A stretch of 64,000 nt of DNA from Branchiostoma belcheri (Eukaryota > Chordata > Leptocardii > Amphioxiformes > Branchiostomatidae). Below are positions 54,496 through 64,000 of the stretch, piece by piece. Where the stretch lies: assembly GCF_001625305.1 (NCBI RefSeq), contig NW_017803909.1:3621783-3685782 (forward strand), read 5' to 3'. Below the pieces are notes generated by a model. It made no database searches and was not told where the DNA came from. It worked only from the letters and a program-made list of their open reading frames with translations. A program made the position numbers and the translations under genes. Position 1 is the first letter of the stretch; every line of letters begins with the position of its first letter.

Positions 54496-54718
54496 GAGTG
54501 CGCATATTCTATCCTCCAAGCCGATGTCACTGGTTGGAGTTTGGCTTATTTTTGGCGTGTTTTTAGGCTTTTTGATCGGGGTTTCTTTTTTGCACTGGAT
54601 TTCTTTTACGCCATCCCTAAAAAGTTCCATTGCAAAAAGAAACCTCGATAAATACGCCTAAAAACTCGCCAAGACTAAGCCAAACCCAAACCTCTGCTTG
54701 GAGAGTACGCATATTCTA
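54496..54718. mobile_element. Hairpin MITE flanked by 16-bp direct repeats
   Basis: 54514-54703 has long inverted arms: tttggcttatttttggcgtg with cgccaagactaagccaaa, and ggggtttcttttttgca with tgcaaaaagaaacctc, ends CTCCAAGC / GCTTGGAG. GAGTGCGCATATTCTA (54496-54511) and GAGTACGCATATTCTA (54703-54718) flank it. Confidence 0.7.
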
Positions 54719-56601
54719 GAAGAGCCGTCAGACCGGTCTAGCAGGCGGCCACAGTTCATTTCACGGTAGAAACGTCTTGGGATTTGGATGGCAATTAGAA
54801 AATTAGCCAGCAAAGTGCTACCCTGGACACGGTATTTTCTAGTGGTTGTATCTGATTTAACAAGGCAGAACTACTGAACAATAATGAGATATAGATATGT
54901 TAGGCATTTCCATCGATCATCATAAAGATTGATAAGAATAATTCGTATCACGCCTCTTAGCGGAATATAGTCTACAATACATTAACAGTGTCGTGAGCAT
55001 AATGCAAAATATAACAACAACGTTAACGTTATTCGTATAGCGGAAGCCGTAGTTGGTTACAGGCGACTTTTACTGTCATCTACGTCTTTAGCTACTGAAT
55101 TCTATAATCTTTAAAAGCAACACCTGTTTCCTTCTACAGTACTAGTGCACTATGCCCCCATGTGTCACTTACTTAAATCGATCTTTTTCTCCAAACGATT
55201 ATTTCTACATTTCAGATTGCAGTCTACTCTGGCACTTACGTAAACAAAAGGGTAGCAAATAGCTTGAAAATGGCAGACGTGTACAAAAGATTTCGCTTGA
55301 AATGGTATTATCATTTAGACAACCCTGCCGAACAAAAACACCCTAGTCTAGCCTCTTGGGTGACGGATAAGCCTGAGGCGACTTATACCTAAATCCATGG
55401 AGACCTGGACAAACAATGGCAAACCTAAGAAGCACGCCACGTAGGGTAGTATTAGAACTAGATCGGGAATGGTGCAGTACAGTTGTTTGTGCCACAGTAG
55501 CGCAAAAGCGCTGTTTTTACTTTGAGTAACGAGTCCTAACGAAAAGTGTCAGCGTCCATGCCAAAACTCTCGCTATGCTCTGGTGTTGGTGTGCCTGCTC
55601 ATACCCGCATATCCAGTCACAAGTCAGACAGGTGGGTACTTGTTTTGCTTCTGTCCATAATGGCGGAGTGGTAGACTATCACCAAACTGTGATGAAAATC
55701 TCATGGCATATCACTCATGATGAGCTCCAATGAAAACATGTCTTTAGCATCACACACTTAGCGTTACAGAAAAGGTTTGTATCAAGCAGAAATGGTCGCA
55801 AATGTCTTGTTATTGTCATTCTAGCACATCTGCAAACACGTTATCGGAAGCAAGCTTTGTTTACGAAAGGGATGAGAGCGCCAAACGGGCATTGTGAGTA
55901 GAATCACGACAAGGCAAAATTACAAAGAGTGTACGGTATGCACAGTGTACATTGTATACATTTTGTACTTTATTGATTTACGAAACGGGACAGTATTTAA
56001 CATCTTATATACTATCGATACCATGGGTCTTGTACAATGCTCAACGGCACACTCTGCTTATGCTTGGGTATTCTTACATAACGTGTTATGCAATTGAATT
56101 GGTGTATACAATAAAAAAAAACCTGGTTAAGCAATCATGTACTCGGAAACAATGATTGAAACAAAAGAAACGCGATACGCATGGTGGACCGGGATGACGT
56201 AGGCAAATTAAAATGTACATCATAATACACAACTAACAGGTTCCAAATCAACTTTTAAATGGCTACATTTTCACTATCACAAGGACCCCACTAAACAATA
56301 CCTTTGACGTTATAGTGGCAGGCGTTCTGTTCTAACGCTTCGACGACAGCGTTCAGCTTTCTGCCATGTATAATATACCTGTATGTAACACCTGGCACTA
56401 GAAATTGACTTTTGGTGAAGGAAACCATTATTGTAATGGGACGAAGGCTTTCAATTTTATAAGGGTAACACTATCAAAGGTTGTAGTGTGTGTTGTTTTT
56501 TTAATCGTACTTATGCTTATATCTATGTACCAACAGACTATCAGTATCAAATATGTTAATTGTAATACATGACCACATGTACTTGCTGTTTCAACCCACA
56601 G
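54719..56601. other. Between genes 3 and 4; must contain the missing 5' exon(s) of gene 4 unless these lie further upstream
   Basis: No convincing signal-peptide exon seen. Short frames near 55900-56150 are AT-rich and chance-like. Confidence 0.4.
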
Positions 56602-58720
56602 GTCAGGACAACGCCAGTACCCCATCACAACAAATGTCCACAACTGATAACCCTACGCCTACGCGAAGCATCAGGGACACAAATAACGTGACAGCACAGA
56701 CCCAGGCCATCCGTTCCGGAGGTGCCGCGCCCTTTGAGCTCCCCGAGGCAGTTGGAGCTGTGGTCTTGCTTCTGATTCTATTGGGAGCCAGTATCGGCAT
56801 CAGTAGACTTGTCAACTATTGCTACCACAGAGACGTGAACAGACTAAACTTTGAGGAGGCAAAGCATGCTGCTCCCAGGGCTCACCCAAACAATACGCAG
56901 AGAGATGACGAGAAGAAAACCGGTGTTTCAAGGGCATCCAAAAACAGACGCGACGCCTTTGGGTGATCAGGACAGTAACTGTCAAGAAATGACGGTGTCA
57001 TATGACAATGCCGAAGTTCGACAAGAAGCTTCCATCAATGGGCACGTCCCATCAGATGAGAACAGAGCTACGAGAAGGACCTTGGAGAATCCAACTTTAT
57101 TACCAGATAACGATATTTGGAGTATTGTAAATAAAATACGCACCGCTCGACCTTGCGACACGACCCAAAGGACTGCCACGGCGTCTGAGACAGTCGACCG
57201 CCTCTTGTACAGCGGAACTCTGAACCCATACAAAAGCAAAAGAATGTCGAAGAGAAAAGTACGGACCAAGTCAAGGTGCTCAACCATCAGCCAATAATGG
57301 ACGGGCTTTCAAATATCAACCTGAAGATGGCAAATATACTAGTAGTACAACGGCAAAACAGGACGACCAGTCAGTAAAGAAGAAACACTGTGCAGATAAT
57401 GAAACTGTCGACGTACCGTATCAGAAACCAATCTTAGATGCCCTTTCTCCCTCGTCAAAAGAAGAATATGAAGGCAATGCCGACACCAGAACATCTCAAA
57501 TGAAAGAACAAACATCGATATCAATACACATGTATGGCCCTGTAAGCGAAGATCCAGACAACGCGTTGTCCAGATTGCCAATCACAAATGAGCCGACTTC
57601 CACGTCGAAGGAACAGCTTGAAGACAGCGTACACCGTACTGTACCAAGAGAACAATCATCAGTGCAGATAGAAGATACTAGTAGTCTTGCCAGCGAGCGA
57701 GCTCAGCACAAAATATTGTTGCAACAAGAAACGCGTGAAGAGTATAACATCAACACGGTCTCGCAGGACGTAAATAGCTACGAATCCTACAATTCTAAAG
57801 AGGCCGCGATCACTGTTTCCAAAGAGAAGAAAAAGAAAACCAAGAGGAAACGAAAAGACGACGATCGCGGAACACAGTCATCTCAGGATGATCGTGAAGT
57901 ATCCATCGCGAATAGAGACACGGCGATACCCCCAGTAGTCGAAAACGAGAGTGCTACTCCTAATGTTACTAAAACAACATTAAGTTCCAAGGCACCAAAA
58001 CGTCGCAAGAAAAAACGGAAAGCACGCAAAACATCGGCTTCAGAAGTAATCGAAGGCACAAATGTACTGGACAAAACACAAAGTACACACACCATTGAAA
58101 CAGCTCCGGGAGACTTCCCTCCCGAAGTCAGCCAGGTGAATGTAAGGAAAAGAAAACTACTCGATCTTCTTACCGCGGAGCGTGGACTCCTGTCACCCAC
58201 CAGACGACATTACACAGAACCAAGTACAGAATTGCCCAATGCTGGTTACCATGTGGTAGATATACACAGAGAATAAGACGGTACAATATTGGGATTGCAA
58301 GAAACAATGGTGGGCTCAAGTATGAATTCTAAGACTGATAATTATGCTGTAGAGGACGGGTGTCATGTGAACGGTGGTTTTGAAAGAAGTGACGATGTGT
58401 TTATGGATGAGAAACTCTCTCAGAGCGATAGAAGTGATAACAAACATGACCAAATAAGGGCGACACGATCATCTATTCCAGATGTCAGTTACAGTCGACT
58501 GCGCGCTCTATCAATGACGTCATCAATGTACGGGAAAAACAAAACGAATCCTCGTCAAAATGTCACCGAAAGAGAACTACATAAAAACTGTTGGGGTAGT
58601 GAGAGCAACGGTTCTCAAAAAGAAATCTACGATCCGCAAGAGTATATCAAGCGTCTGGCACAGTTAAGAAAAAATAGAAGTTCAACTTCAACTAGAGCGG
58701 TTAGCTGCGCAGATGAATAA
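56602..58720 (+). pseudogene. Gene 4: membrane protein with polar tail, frame broken three times
   Basis: Acceptor tcaacccacag at 56601, phase 1. Frame 1 (56602-56966): sequons NAS and NVT in a Ser/Thr-rich ectodomain, helix AVGAVVLLLILLGASIGI, then a basic tail, stop at 56966. A second frame carries coding-like sequence to 57297, a third from about 57240 to a TAA at 58276, and the same third frame stays open to 58720. Each piece is polar and Lys/Ser/Thr-rich and the changes are one base each (one falls in a GGG run at about 56964), so one tail of roughly 700 residues with two frame changes and a nonsense codon is the simplest reading. It could be a decaying gene, a null allele or base-calling errors. 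A genuine short protein ending at 56966 is the alternative. Architecture resembles gene 3; sequence does not. No 5' exon found. Confidence 0.55.
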
Positions 58721-60143
58721 TATCAATCATATTCATGCAGGTTGCATTGCACATTAGATTGACAGGCAGACATGAGAACCATTGTCATCCCTTGTAATGA
58801 TTATTATTGTGAGAAAACTTTTTCTACTGAAGCATTGTGGATAAAAACATTAAAGTTTGGGCTCAAGTTCGATGCTGTATTGTTTCATGTAAGATTGATA
58901 TTAACGTTAAGTGTTCACCCTCAGTCATCTGTATTAACACGAAGAGTACATAAATATTTTTCTTTCAGTCGGCATATCATCTTACCAAGGATATCTTTCT
59001 AAAAGTCTAATTAACCCATGGGTGGGGTGGGGGGTAGGGGGTGCAGAAAGTTCCAGGTTGTCTTCAGAGTTTAGTACATTAATCTGGCTATTCACAACAG
59101 ACAATGGCTCACCGAAACTCATCATACAACATTACACAAATGAGCATTTAAGTTGGGAAGAAATATTTCGAACTGATAATCGATCTTTCCTTGAACGTAC
59201 CATCACACGGGTGACTTGTCTTCTTTCCTTTTATCTCCTGGTGCATCTCACGGCCTTTGACCCTTGACCGAAAGCGCGGGAAATCTCGAGACAGCTGGGG
59301 ACGTGGACGTGTCCCGGTAGGTACGGAGGTATTTCCTTGATGATGATTGCGTCGTATCACTTTGAAAGACGTCGTGATGGTATGAATTAGTGTCCTCTGG
59401 ACAGGAAGGGTGTTCTCGATTACGATTGTGGTGTTTTCGGCATTTTCCAGGATGCTTGCGTAAGAAGTAATGTGTAGATGCGCTGCCATTTGCTTGGTTT
59501 TAATACAGATCGTTTTAGAATGGGTACCATCCGGATTTTCGCTCCGCAACGATCCGGATGGTACCCAGGTTAAGATCATTAAACATTTTAAAGAAGAAGA
59601 TTGAGACAATATAGCAGTGCACTTGGCAAAAACAACATTTTTAATCACTGCAAACCTTGCCTATTAAATATTAAATGTGGCTTTATCCGCATAATCATTA
59701 CTAGTATGTCATTGTTTTAAAAAATTATGGTCAATTAAAACCGATGTCTCACACTGAATAATACTGGCAATAGACTAATGTTCCACTTGATTAATTTGAT
59801 CATAACTGTTAAATGCAACACAAATCCGTAGCAGCAGCAAAATGTATCTAAGCAGTATACCTAACTGTTTTGGTACAAAAAAAGTTAATATAATATATAT
59901 TTCCAATGTGGCAGTCACAAGTCTTGTCATGGATAAATGAACTCCAGTCTTATTATATAATATTTCTTCACCAATAACTCTACATGTTCTGTCACTTCAA
60001 TATTTAAAGTCATTAGTTACATTCTGCACATCAACTACAACACTCCTTTTCTTAAATTTGATCTGCTATGAACAGTGGAAGGCACAGTATTAAGGACTTG
60101 AAAGCTGTAGTACTAGTAGTTATGTTTGAATTAGGATCTGTAC
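58721..60143. other. Convergent 3' region of genes 4 (plus) and 5 (minus)
   Basis: No supported gene. It contains a small palindrome at 59522-59566. A minus-strand ATTAAA lies near 59638-59643 as a possible poly(A) signal for gene 5. Confidence 0.4.
59522..59566. repeat. Perfect 15-bp inverted repeat, hairpin
   Basis: GGGTACCATCCGGAT at 59522-59536 and its exact inverse at 59552-59566, 15-base loop, with weaker pairing outward (gatcgttttagaa / ttaagatc). Either a tiny MITE or a terminator-like fold. Confidence 0.7.
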
Positions 60144-60619
60144 TTAGTCAGGGAAAAATTGTTTCATGGGAATACGAACATCACTTGGGGTCGCAGAGTC
60201 ACGCAAGATGGGATACAGACGATTGGTTCTCACAGGGTCCATGGAGCGTGCCCCAGGCGACAGGACTGTGAAAACGTCGCTCGTGGGATGAATTCCGCTT
60301 TTAATGTCCACGGAGGATCCACCCTGACTTTCATTGTCATAGATTGGTCTTCCTGACATGGACGTCGATGGTCTTTCTGATTGGTCGTCGTTTTCGTATT
60401 GTGGTGGAGCATCTGAGTTGATATGTGACAACCATGCTGCCATTCGTAGGCTTTGCTGCCTTTCAATGTAGGCTTGGTTTTGGTAGCCAGGTAGACTAGA
60501 GTCAATGTCCTCGTAGATGGGTTCTGGAGAAGGTCCTACCCTGCGGCTGCTAGTGCTACCGGAAGTAGGTCTTGAGTACGGGCCTGCCTTTTTCTTCTTT
60601 AGGCACCAAGCAAGTAACA
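60144..60619 (-). CDS. Gene 5 exon f: end of helix and cytoplasmic tail
   Basis: Acceptor atatcag, stop at 60144-60146. VLLAWCLKKKK completes the helix and anchors it. The tail contains PIYEDI, GYQNQAY (YxN), PQYEND, PIYDNE and Ser-rich segments; it ends KQFFPD, not a PDZ ligand. The IYED and YQN-A-Y/F pair recurs in the gene 1 tail. Confidence 0.85.
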
Positions 60620-63600
60620 CTGATATAAAACAAGGCAAAAATGACATAGCTTATTAGATAAAGACATGAAATGCCAAGAGTCTTAAGCATTTCATTACAT
60701 AGCTGTTAAAATAATGCAGGAAAACATTGCAGGAAGTCTAAGTCAGTCAGTATGAAACATAAGTTCCAGATTTATTCTACACTGTTAAAACAACAACAAA
60801 AAAACAATACAGAGGACACATAATGAAAATGGAATGGTTTTGTGTAAAAACTACAAACACTGAACATGTAACGCTACATACCACCAAGCGAGATGACAAC
60901 AAATCCACCCACACAGCCGGCAGCAATGAAGACAACAAGTAGATCATCTGTGAAAGAAAGCAAACACAAGCCACATTTAAAATTTTGAACAAATTGATAA
61001 AAACTACAAATATCTAAAGCAGTGCAACAGCTATAGGAACCTATAGAATCTCCTTCACAATCCTAAAAGGACACATTTTAATTAAGTCAGCTCATAATAC
61101 CAGGTTGATATTTCAGAGTATGGCTTTAGATATTTCATTCCACTTAATATGTGAATGTTTGGTCCAAATAAACTTTTGTGAATACATTGTACTACATGTA
61201 TGTAAGTTGTACTAATGTAATGAATTTCCTGTTATACCATGGCCATTCTCACAAGTGGTATAAATATATGGATGATGATCATATATACATGTATTTACAT
61301 TAATCATAGCATTTAAGCAACTTAATCCTTAGTCTACTTTGCATCAATCACTAGCTTAGATAGATGATGCCAGGACTGAGACCTACATGTATCCTTACAT
61401 TTTTACTGGATTGGCTATGGCTGCCATTATCCTTTACATGTACTAGTAAACTGAGATTTTCTGGAAGTGGATATGAGAGAGGTTGAGAAAATCAAAGGCT
61501 CATACCTTCCCCTGGACATGATCTATGGTACATGTCTACAGACACATTGAAGCCACGCAGGTCATTTCTGCTGGTGCCAACTTCTTTCAACTCTGGAATG
61601 TCGTATTCTCCTCCATGTTCCGGTGGAATCGTGAAGGTCATTATCAGCTCGACCAGTACTTTGCCTCCCGATCCCTCTCTGTATAAGATTCAAATATAAT
61701 GAGAATGCAGGAAAAACTTCCTCATACAGGAACATTCGTTCACTTGATGAAAGTTTAAAAGGTGACATTACAAGCTAATATATCCTGGATCTAGCTTTGA
61801 TAATTTCTTTGATAACACCATTCTAAACATGAAAATTTGTAAGGAAAACATAAGAGCAGGCTCTAATTTCTTTCCCAACATATGATGACAATTGCAAAGT
61901 TGTGGCAAGCTAGAGGAAACCTCTTACCTGATGTTATTGTAAGATGAGTTGATTCTCCAGGACTCGTATACGTAGCCATTACCGGTAGCTGTATAAGCAT
62001 CCCGTGTCTGGAATGAAAATTTGATCATCATCAGTGGTATCAGGTGGGACCAAACTTGACTACATACACATACTTCACTTCAGTTTGCCCTATCAAGTAT
62101 TGCTTTTTTTCTAAATCATTTCCAATTCCAGTGTTGCTAACTAAAAGTCAGTAAAAGTCAAACTTCTGGATCTGCAATGCACTCTGCCACTACTTGGTTT
62201 CCATATAGGAGGACGGATCAAAATATTATATGAAAATTCAATATCTGCGGCATAACTAGGCTACAATAGTCAACTTGGGCAATTGTGTACACAACAGTGG
62301 CAAGAGATGAATTTATTATAGACCCGAATGTTGACTCAAATTATTTTGAATTTTCTGTGTGAAAAGTCACTTACCTTGTTAGCTACATTTGAGCCCAAGT
62401 TATCTTTTATTGTATCCCTCCAATCCTGTATGTTTTTGTAGTGCATGTCATTGATGGTGACATAAGTGCAGAATTCCTCTTGATCTGGAAAGAGAAATGA
62501 TTCAATTTTGCCTTGCATATTGCTGAAATTATTGCGCTGACCTACCCTTGCAATCTTCTTGTTGCACACTTGATTAATATTTAGCCATTTTCAAACCTAA
62601 TGATATTTCATTTCACCTAATTGTTTTGCATACACAGCAAATTATCACATGATTAGATATGATGTTTTAGATATGCCCCTTTGCTGTGTTCTCACCTTTA
62701 ATAGTAGTAGCCCCTATGCAATTTCATTTGTATATATACTAACTGGTTAACGTTATGCCTACTTGTGGAGGTTACAACATAAAAATTACCAAGTCATGTT
62801 GTACTTTTTTCATTCTCTGTATGTATAGTATGACACAGAACAACTTACGGTCAGCAATCTGACAGTGTTTCCCACTGTATCCACGTTCACACTGGCAAGC
62901 CGGTTGACCCTCTTCAGTCACAACACATTGGCCTGCACCTGGAGAGCAGTACAAGTCTTCATCGTCATCTCCACCGTAGCACTTTGAGCACTCGCAAGTT
63001 GGAGTGAAGCCACCATACAGACCCTCTTCAGCACACACAAAATTATCTTCAGGACAGTCACATGCACATGTGGTGCCATTCTCTCTAGCCGTTCCACCGT
63101 TCTGACACAAGTTTTGTTCCAGATTGGCTGTACACACAACAATTTCACTGTCACAATGTGTTCCTGTAAAGCCATTTGGGCAGATACAATCAAATCCCTC
63201 AAATATCTTGTTGACACATCTTGCGTTGTTCTGGCAAGGATTGGGTGCACAAAAGTCGGTTATTCTTTCACAGCGATCGCCTTCTGTTCCTGTCTTACAG
63301 CCACAAATGTAAGTGTCTCGTTGTGTCCCATTTCTAGCACAAATGCCGTCATTTTGGCACGGATCGCTGGAGCAAACATCAGGCTCTTCACAGTTGTCTG
63401 TGTCAATGTTGCCGGCACAATCACAGTCATAGCCATCAGTATCCATTATGTTACAAGTTCCATTGTTCAAGCATGGATTCTCAGTACATGGATTATATTT
63501 GTGGAGTTGGCAGTTTGTTCCCTCAAATCTTTGTGAGCAAGTGCAACTTCCATCTGAGCTGTCACAGGTTCCACCGTTTTCACATATGCTGTCAGCACAT

Positions 63601-63961
63601 ATTCTTTCACAGTTCCTGTCTGAATCAAACAGATTGCTTGTACAGGTACAACTGTAACCATCTGAGTATGACCTGCAGGTCCCGCCATTTTTACATGGGT
63701 TTGACTCACAGGAGTTTGCCACTTCTGAGCAGTCCTTTCCTCCCCAACCATCTATGCATGAACAACTGTAGTCATTGACCAAGGGCTTGCAAGGTGCACC
63801 ATTTTGACAGGGTAGAGAGTCACACAAGTTGATCTGACGCTGACAGGTTTCACCTGTATACCCTGGGGCGCAGGTGCAGTTGTAATCACCGACGGTGTTG
63901 ACACACTGCACATGGATGCCATAGCTGCTGCAGATGTCCTCTTCCTCACACTCATCAAAGT
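60144..63961 (-). CDS. Gene 5 (3' part): EGF/SEA transmembrane receptor, 6 exons, minus strand
   Basis: Model in transcription order: 63961-62849, 62484-62375, 62007-61928, 61678-61506, 60947-60882, 60619-60144. All junctions are AG/GT and the sum closes to 672 codons including the stop. Domains: about nine EGF modules in one long exon, SEA domain over three exons, transmembrane segment split over the last two exons (LLVVFIAAGCVGGFVVISLG, then VLLAWCL), KKKK stop-transfer and a tail of about 150 residues. The tail has IYEDI, GYQNQAY, QYEND and IYDNE motifs. Exon sizes and SEA intron phases parallel gene 1, so the two are paralogues facing each other. The 5' end lies beyond the window. Role: cell-surface receptor or adhesion protein, ligand unknown. 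Confidence 0.85.
60882..60947 (-). CDS. Gene 5 exon e: transmembrane helix, first part
   Basis: Acceptor ttcacag, donor gtatgt, phase 1 to 1, 66 bp. DLLVVFIAAGCVGGFVVISL is wholly hydrophobic. This extra symmetrical exon has no counterpart in gene 1, where helix and tail share one exon. Confidence 0.78.
61506..61678 (-). CDS. Gene 5 exon d: SEA domain, part 3 (cleavage-type site altered)
   Basis: Acceptor atacag, donor gtatga, phase 2 to 1. GSGGKVLVELIMTF lies where gene 1 has GSVIVDF; Lys and Gly replace the Ser-Val of the autoproteolytic type, so this SEA is probably not self-cleaved. Then NVSV sequon and MYHRSCPGE. Confidence 0.75.
61928..62007 (-). CDS. Gene 5 exon c: SEA domain, part 2
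   Basis: Acceptor attccag, donor gtaaga, phase 0 to 2, 80 bp. It encodes NGYVYESWRINSSYNNI, with an NSS sequon. Confidence 0.72.
62375..62484 (-). CDS. Gene 5 exon b: SEA domain, part 1
   Basis: Acceptor tttccag, donor gtaagt, phase 1 to 0, 110 bp. YVTINDMHYKNIQDWRDTIK gives a strand followed by a helix. Confidence 0.72.
62849..63961 (-). CDS. Gene 5 exon a: long exon with about nine EGF modules
   Basis: Minus-strand acceptor cctacag, donor gtaagt, phase 1 to 1, 1,113 bp. The first module has a calcium-type DFDEC start; others follow CxxxPCxNGGTC spacing. The last two depart from the norm: one lacks the usual GTC Cys pattern (NGGTARENGTTC), the next has an insert with GGDDDED. The counterpart in gene 1 is 8212-9279. 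Confidence 0.9.
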
Positions 63962-64000
63962 CTGTAGGAAACAACAACAAAATAGTATGAGGTCACTTTC

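Noticed and set aside
55873..55895. Possible first exon of gene 4 (ATG then T/GTGAGT in phase 1)
   Set aside because: Phase fits, but the upstream exon bases match donor consensus poorly and there is no signal peptide; too weak to report as a feature.
59148..59648. Minus-strand frame of 166 codons between genes 4 and 5
   Set aside because: Crosses the palindrome at 59522-59566 and shows no domain or signal; more likely 3' flanking sequence.
1..64000. CRISPR arrays, operons, bacterial ribosome sites
   Set aside because: None seen; intron structure and repeat content are those of an animal nuclear genome.

Overview
The window looks like nuclear DNA of an invertebrate deuterostome, most likely a lancelet (Branchiostoma). 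Support: many GT-AG introns, extracellular EGF/sushi/pentraxin/SEA modules, dispersed MITE-like repeats, tRNA-derived SINE, Penelope and mariner debris, and three 20-N gaps. Two gaps are flanked by near-identical copies of the same sequence, as when both haplotypes of a polymorphic animal are laid end to end. The species is inferred, not proven.

Layout. (1) 91-11266, plus strand: the last 18 exons of an SVEP1-like modular receptor (sushi, GCC2/GCC3 Cys-rich repeats, 6 EGF, pentraxin, 9 EGF, SEA, transmembrane helix, tyrosine-rich tail). All exon phases close to one 1,516-residue frame. (2) About 12.1-33.8 kb: no convincing gene; haplotype duplications, a MITE with perfect terminal inverted repeats, a 512-bp Penelope-like insertion with a 13-bp target duplication, a roughly 270-bp repeat family, a diverged 0.7-kb duplication, SINE and microsatellite. 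(3) About 33.9-52.9 kb, plus strand: a four-exon gene for an unrecognised single-pass membrane protein with a roughly 1,040-residue polar tail ending in a PDZ ligand (ETDV). Its large introns hold MITEs and a dead mariner. (4) 56602-58720, plus strand: a second short-ectodomain membrane protein whose tail is broken by two frame changes and one in-frame stop. (5) 63961-60144, minus strand: the 3' half of a second EGF/SEA/transmembrane receptor, with the same multi-EGF exon and SEA intron phases as gene 1.

Taken together, two related EGF-SEA receptors point toward each other and enclose two unrelated-looking tail-heavy membrane proteins. All four read as cell-surface molecules. Tails of genes 1 and 5 carry YxN and YED motifs suited to phosphotyrosine adaptors; genes 1 and 3 end in class I PDZ ligands. 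The intergenic repeats carry a perfect IR1 nuclear-receptor site and, in flanking sequence, a REST/NRSF-like RE1 match, so mobile DNA may have seeded regulatory sites.
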